A model generated the notes under the pieces. That model saw nothing but the letters and a program-made list of their open reading frames with translations. It had not been told where the DNA came from and did no database searches. From Methanosarcinaceae archaeon (lineage in GTDB: Archaea; Halobacteriota; Methanosarcinia; Methanosarcinales; Methanosarcinaceae), in contig JAUVKD010000050.1 in the NCBI GenBank assembly GCA_030596385.1, positions 1 through 6,555 on the forward strand: 6,555 nt of DNA. The letters are read 5' to 3'. The first letter of the stretch is position 1. The number at the start of each line of letters is the position of its first letter. Of the stretch, positions 5,226 to 6,555 are shown piece by piece. The position numbers and the translations under genes are program-made.

Positions 5226-6287
5226 ATGAGCAAGGTTTTTTTCAAATCCGTTGATGATATAGGTCCAAAACAGACGCAGATAGATCAGATAAGAGAACTG
5301 TTTCCCAAAATATCGCCTGTTAAAAAAGGCGACATCGTGGCAGTGAAAATACATCCGGGTGAGTATGGCAACACTACCCATATTCGTCCTGTGATCGTAA
5401 GGACTGTTGTTGACATGGTCAGGGAAGCCGGAGGTACTCCATTTGTGACGGAAACTACCGTCCTGTATAAAGGTATGAGACTTAACGCAGCAGATTTGTT
5501 GTGGACGGCTGAGGTAAATGGGTTTACACAGGCAAGTATGAACGCTCCTATTATTGTTGCGGATGGACTACTTGGGGATGATGGTGTTGATGTCAGGATC
5601 GGGGGCGAGGCTATTGATAATATAACTGTGGCGTCCGCTATCGCAAAAGCAGATTGCATGATCATGATATCCCATTGTAAAGGGCATCCGGGTTCCGGTT
5701 TTGGCGGCGCGATCAAGAATCTTGGTATGGGATGTCTTGATGAAGATGGAAAGACGCGTGTCCATGAGGTTGGAAAGCCATCGATAGATACTGAAAAATG
5801 TATCGGGTGTGGAGTTTGCTTTGATCAGTGCATCTGGGGTGCGCTGAAGATGAATGGCGATAAGGCGTATGTTGACAGAAATTTGTGCAAAGGTGAGCTG
5901 TCATGTCTCAAATCCTGCCCGTATGAAGCTATTGTTCCGCCTGATGATGTTGCACAACAGATGCAGATACGGCTCGGTGAGGCTGCGTTGGGACCGATAA
6001 AGGCATTGTCCGGTCGTATTGGATATATCAATTGGATATTTGATCTGACACCGGGCTGTGATTGTTTCAATTTCTCTGCACCGGTATTTTCACGGAACGT
6101 TGGCATTGTTGCCTCGTGCGATCCTGTTGCACTGGATATGGCAAGTATTGACCTGGTAGATCGCACGATGCATGAAGATGGAAAATGTGATGGTGTGCAC
6201 GGCGTGTGGGGTATTGATCCGGTGATACATCTTGAGTATGCTGAGAAGGTTGGGGCTGGAAGCAGAGATTATGAACTGGTAGAATGA
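5226..6287 (+). CDS. DUF362 domain protein with ferredoxin-type iron-sulfur motifs
   Basis: This is a cytoplasmic DUF362 family protein; no signal peptide or membrane segment is seen. From ATG 5226 it has 353 aa and begins MSKVFFKSV, as many family members do. The DUF362 core is marked by VAVKIHPGEYGNTTHIRP (about 38-55) and SHCKGHPGSGFGGAIKNLGMG (about 149-169). A ferredoxin insert follows: CIGCGVCFDQC supplies four cysteines (192, 195, 198, 202), and CKGELSCLKSCP supplies Cys221, 227 and 231 with Glu224 where the second cysteine is expected. The C-terminal part has GCDC (277-280) and VGIVASCDPVALDMASIDLV. The biochemical role of the family is not established; an electron-transfer or iron-sulfur-linked function is inferred. 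It lies 73 nt after hemK2 with its own ribosome-binding site, so it may be a separate transcription unit. It does not fit the translation theme of its neighbours. Confidence 0.85.
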   Translation: MSKVFFKSVDDIGPKQTQIDQIRELFPKISPVKKGDIVAVKIHPGEYGNTTHIRPVIVRTVVDMVREAGGTPFVTETTVLYKGMRLNAADLLWTAEVNGFTQASMNAPIIVADGLLGDDGVDVRIGGEAIDNITVASAIAKADCMIMISHCKGHPGSGFGGAIKNLGMGCLDEDGKTRVHEVGKPSIDTEKCIGCGVCFDQCIWGALKMNGDKAYVDRNLCKGELSCLKSCPYEAIVPPDDVAQQMQIRLGEAALGPIKALSGRIGYINWIFDLTPGCDCFNFSAPVFSRNVGIVASCDPVALDMASIDLVDRTMHEDGKCDGVHGVWGIDPVIHLEYAEKVGAGSRDYELVE

Positions 6288-6355
6288 TGTTCAGTACAAC
6301 CTCAAGAAAATAATTGTTGTATCTACTTAAAAAGCAGGGTAAAATGATATTCGAA

Positions 6356-6555
6356 TTATCTAAATCGTATTTGTATAGATGGTTTCAATAAAATCCCGAT
6401 GCACAGCCCATACTGCAATATCACACACAGCAATACCGCCGCAAGCGGCGTTATGGCAAGAAGTAATACCACAAATTGCTTTATGGCTGCCCCTTTTATA
6501 CGGGCTAATCCTACTGTGAGGTGCGTCAATGGTAACGTTGGGGTGTTAAGTCCAC
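6356..6555 (-). CDS. C-terminus of an unidentified membrane protein, cut by the window edge
   Basis: On the minus strand a frame stays open from the window edge (first full codon ending at 6553) to a TAA at 6356-6358, giving 65 residues with no start visible. The fragment begins LNTPTLPLTHLTVGLARIKG, then carries a strongly hydrophobic stretch of about 30 residues (QFVVLLLAITPLAAVLLCVI, then QYGLCIGILLK) and a basic tail KPSIQIRFR. That pattern, with positive residues flanking one or two membrane segments, suggests a real membrane protein end. I do not recognise the family. It converges on the DUF362 gene with a 68-nt gap. The open frame is short, so chance is possible. Confidence 0.45.
   Translation of the reverse strand, partial: GLNTPTLPLTHLTVGLARIKGAAIKQFVVLLLAITPLAAVLLCVILQYGLCIGILLKPSIQIRFR

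Noticed and set aside
5285..5716. Minus-strand 143-aa open frame opposite the DUF362 gene
   Set aside because: Its composition (Pro, Ser and Ala rich) is what the reverse of this coding frame gives, and the plus strand has clear DUF362 motifs there.
6437..6450. CGCCGC-AA-GCGGCG inverted repeat as a terminator of the DUF362 gene
   Set aside because: The two-base centre is poor for a hairpin, no T-tract follows, it lies 150 nt past the stop, and it is explained by Thr-Pro-Leu-Ala-Ala-Val codons in the minus-strand membrane segment.
1..6555. Mobile element, defence island or novel gene system
   Set aside because: No transposase, integrase, terminal repeats, toxin-antitoxin pair or defence domain is visible. 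All recognised genes except the DUF362 protein and the edge fragment are conserved archaeal information-processing genes.

Overview
The window is an archaeal housekeeping segment, most likely from a methanogen-related euryarchaeon of the Methanosarcinales/Methanomicrobia type. The archaeal call is secure: there is an archaeal SRP (7S) RNA, a class II tRNA-Ser without encoded CCA, archaeal Pus10, ribosomal protein L21e, RNA polymerase subunit RpoF (Rpb4), the archaeal DUF655 protein, a Dim1/KsgA dimethylase and an archaeal HemK2-type methylase, with GGAGG/GGTG ribosome-binding sites and TATA-like boxes in AT-rich spacers. The order L21e, RpoF, DUF655, KsgA, HemK2 is a classic euryarchaeal neighbourhood. 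The finer taxonomic call rests on recalled family resemblance and is less certain.

Layout. Positions 1-45 hold a promoter-like stretch for the SRP RNA (about 45-365). A second TATA-like box at 379-386 precedes tRNA-Ser(GCU) at 454-538. All genes from 698 to 6287 lie on the plus strand: pus10 (698-1996), an AT-rich spacer with three 17-bp tandem repeats, rpl21e (2158-2454), a 219-nt spacer, rpoF (2674-3027), a TATA-like stretch and a perfect 10+2+10 palindrome, the DUF655 gene (3122-3719), ksgA/rsmA (3735-4553), hemK2 (4559-5152) and a DUF362 iron-sulfur protein (5226-6287). At the right edge, a minus-strand frame (6356-6555) looks like the C-terminus of a membrane protein converging on the DUF362 gene. 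No spacer without a gene exceeds about 220 bases.

Function. The cluster is about making and tuning the translation and transcription machinery: tRNA pseudouridylation (Pus10), the large ribosomal subunit (L21e), the RNA polymerase stalk (RpoF), 16S rRNA dimethylation (KsgA), probable release-factor methylation (HemK2) and membrane targeting of proteins (SRP RNA). DUF655 sits inside this set with a helix-hairpin-helix motif, and a role in RNA handling or ribosome maturation is an inference from its position. The DUF362 ferredoxin-like protein is the functional outlier.

The most notable observations are a one-base reading-frame break at an A7 run inside the DUF655 gene (probable sequencing indel, possibly real), the perfect palindrome placed where that operon's transcription start is expected, the tandem repeats before rpl21e, and a Glu at a cluster-ligand Cys position in the DUF362 protein. 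I did not find a convincing new defence, mobile or metabolic system.
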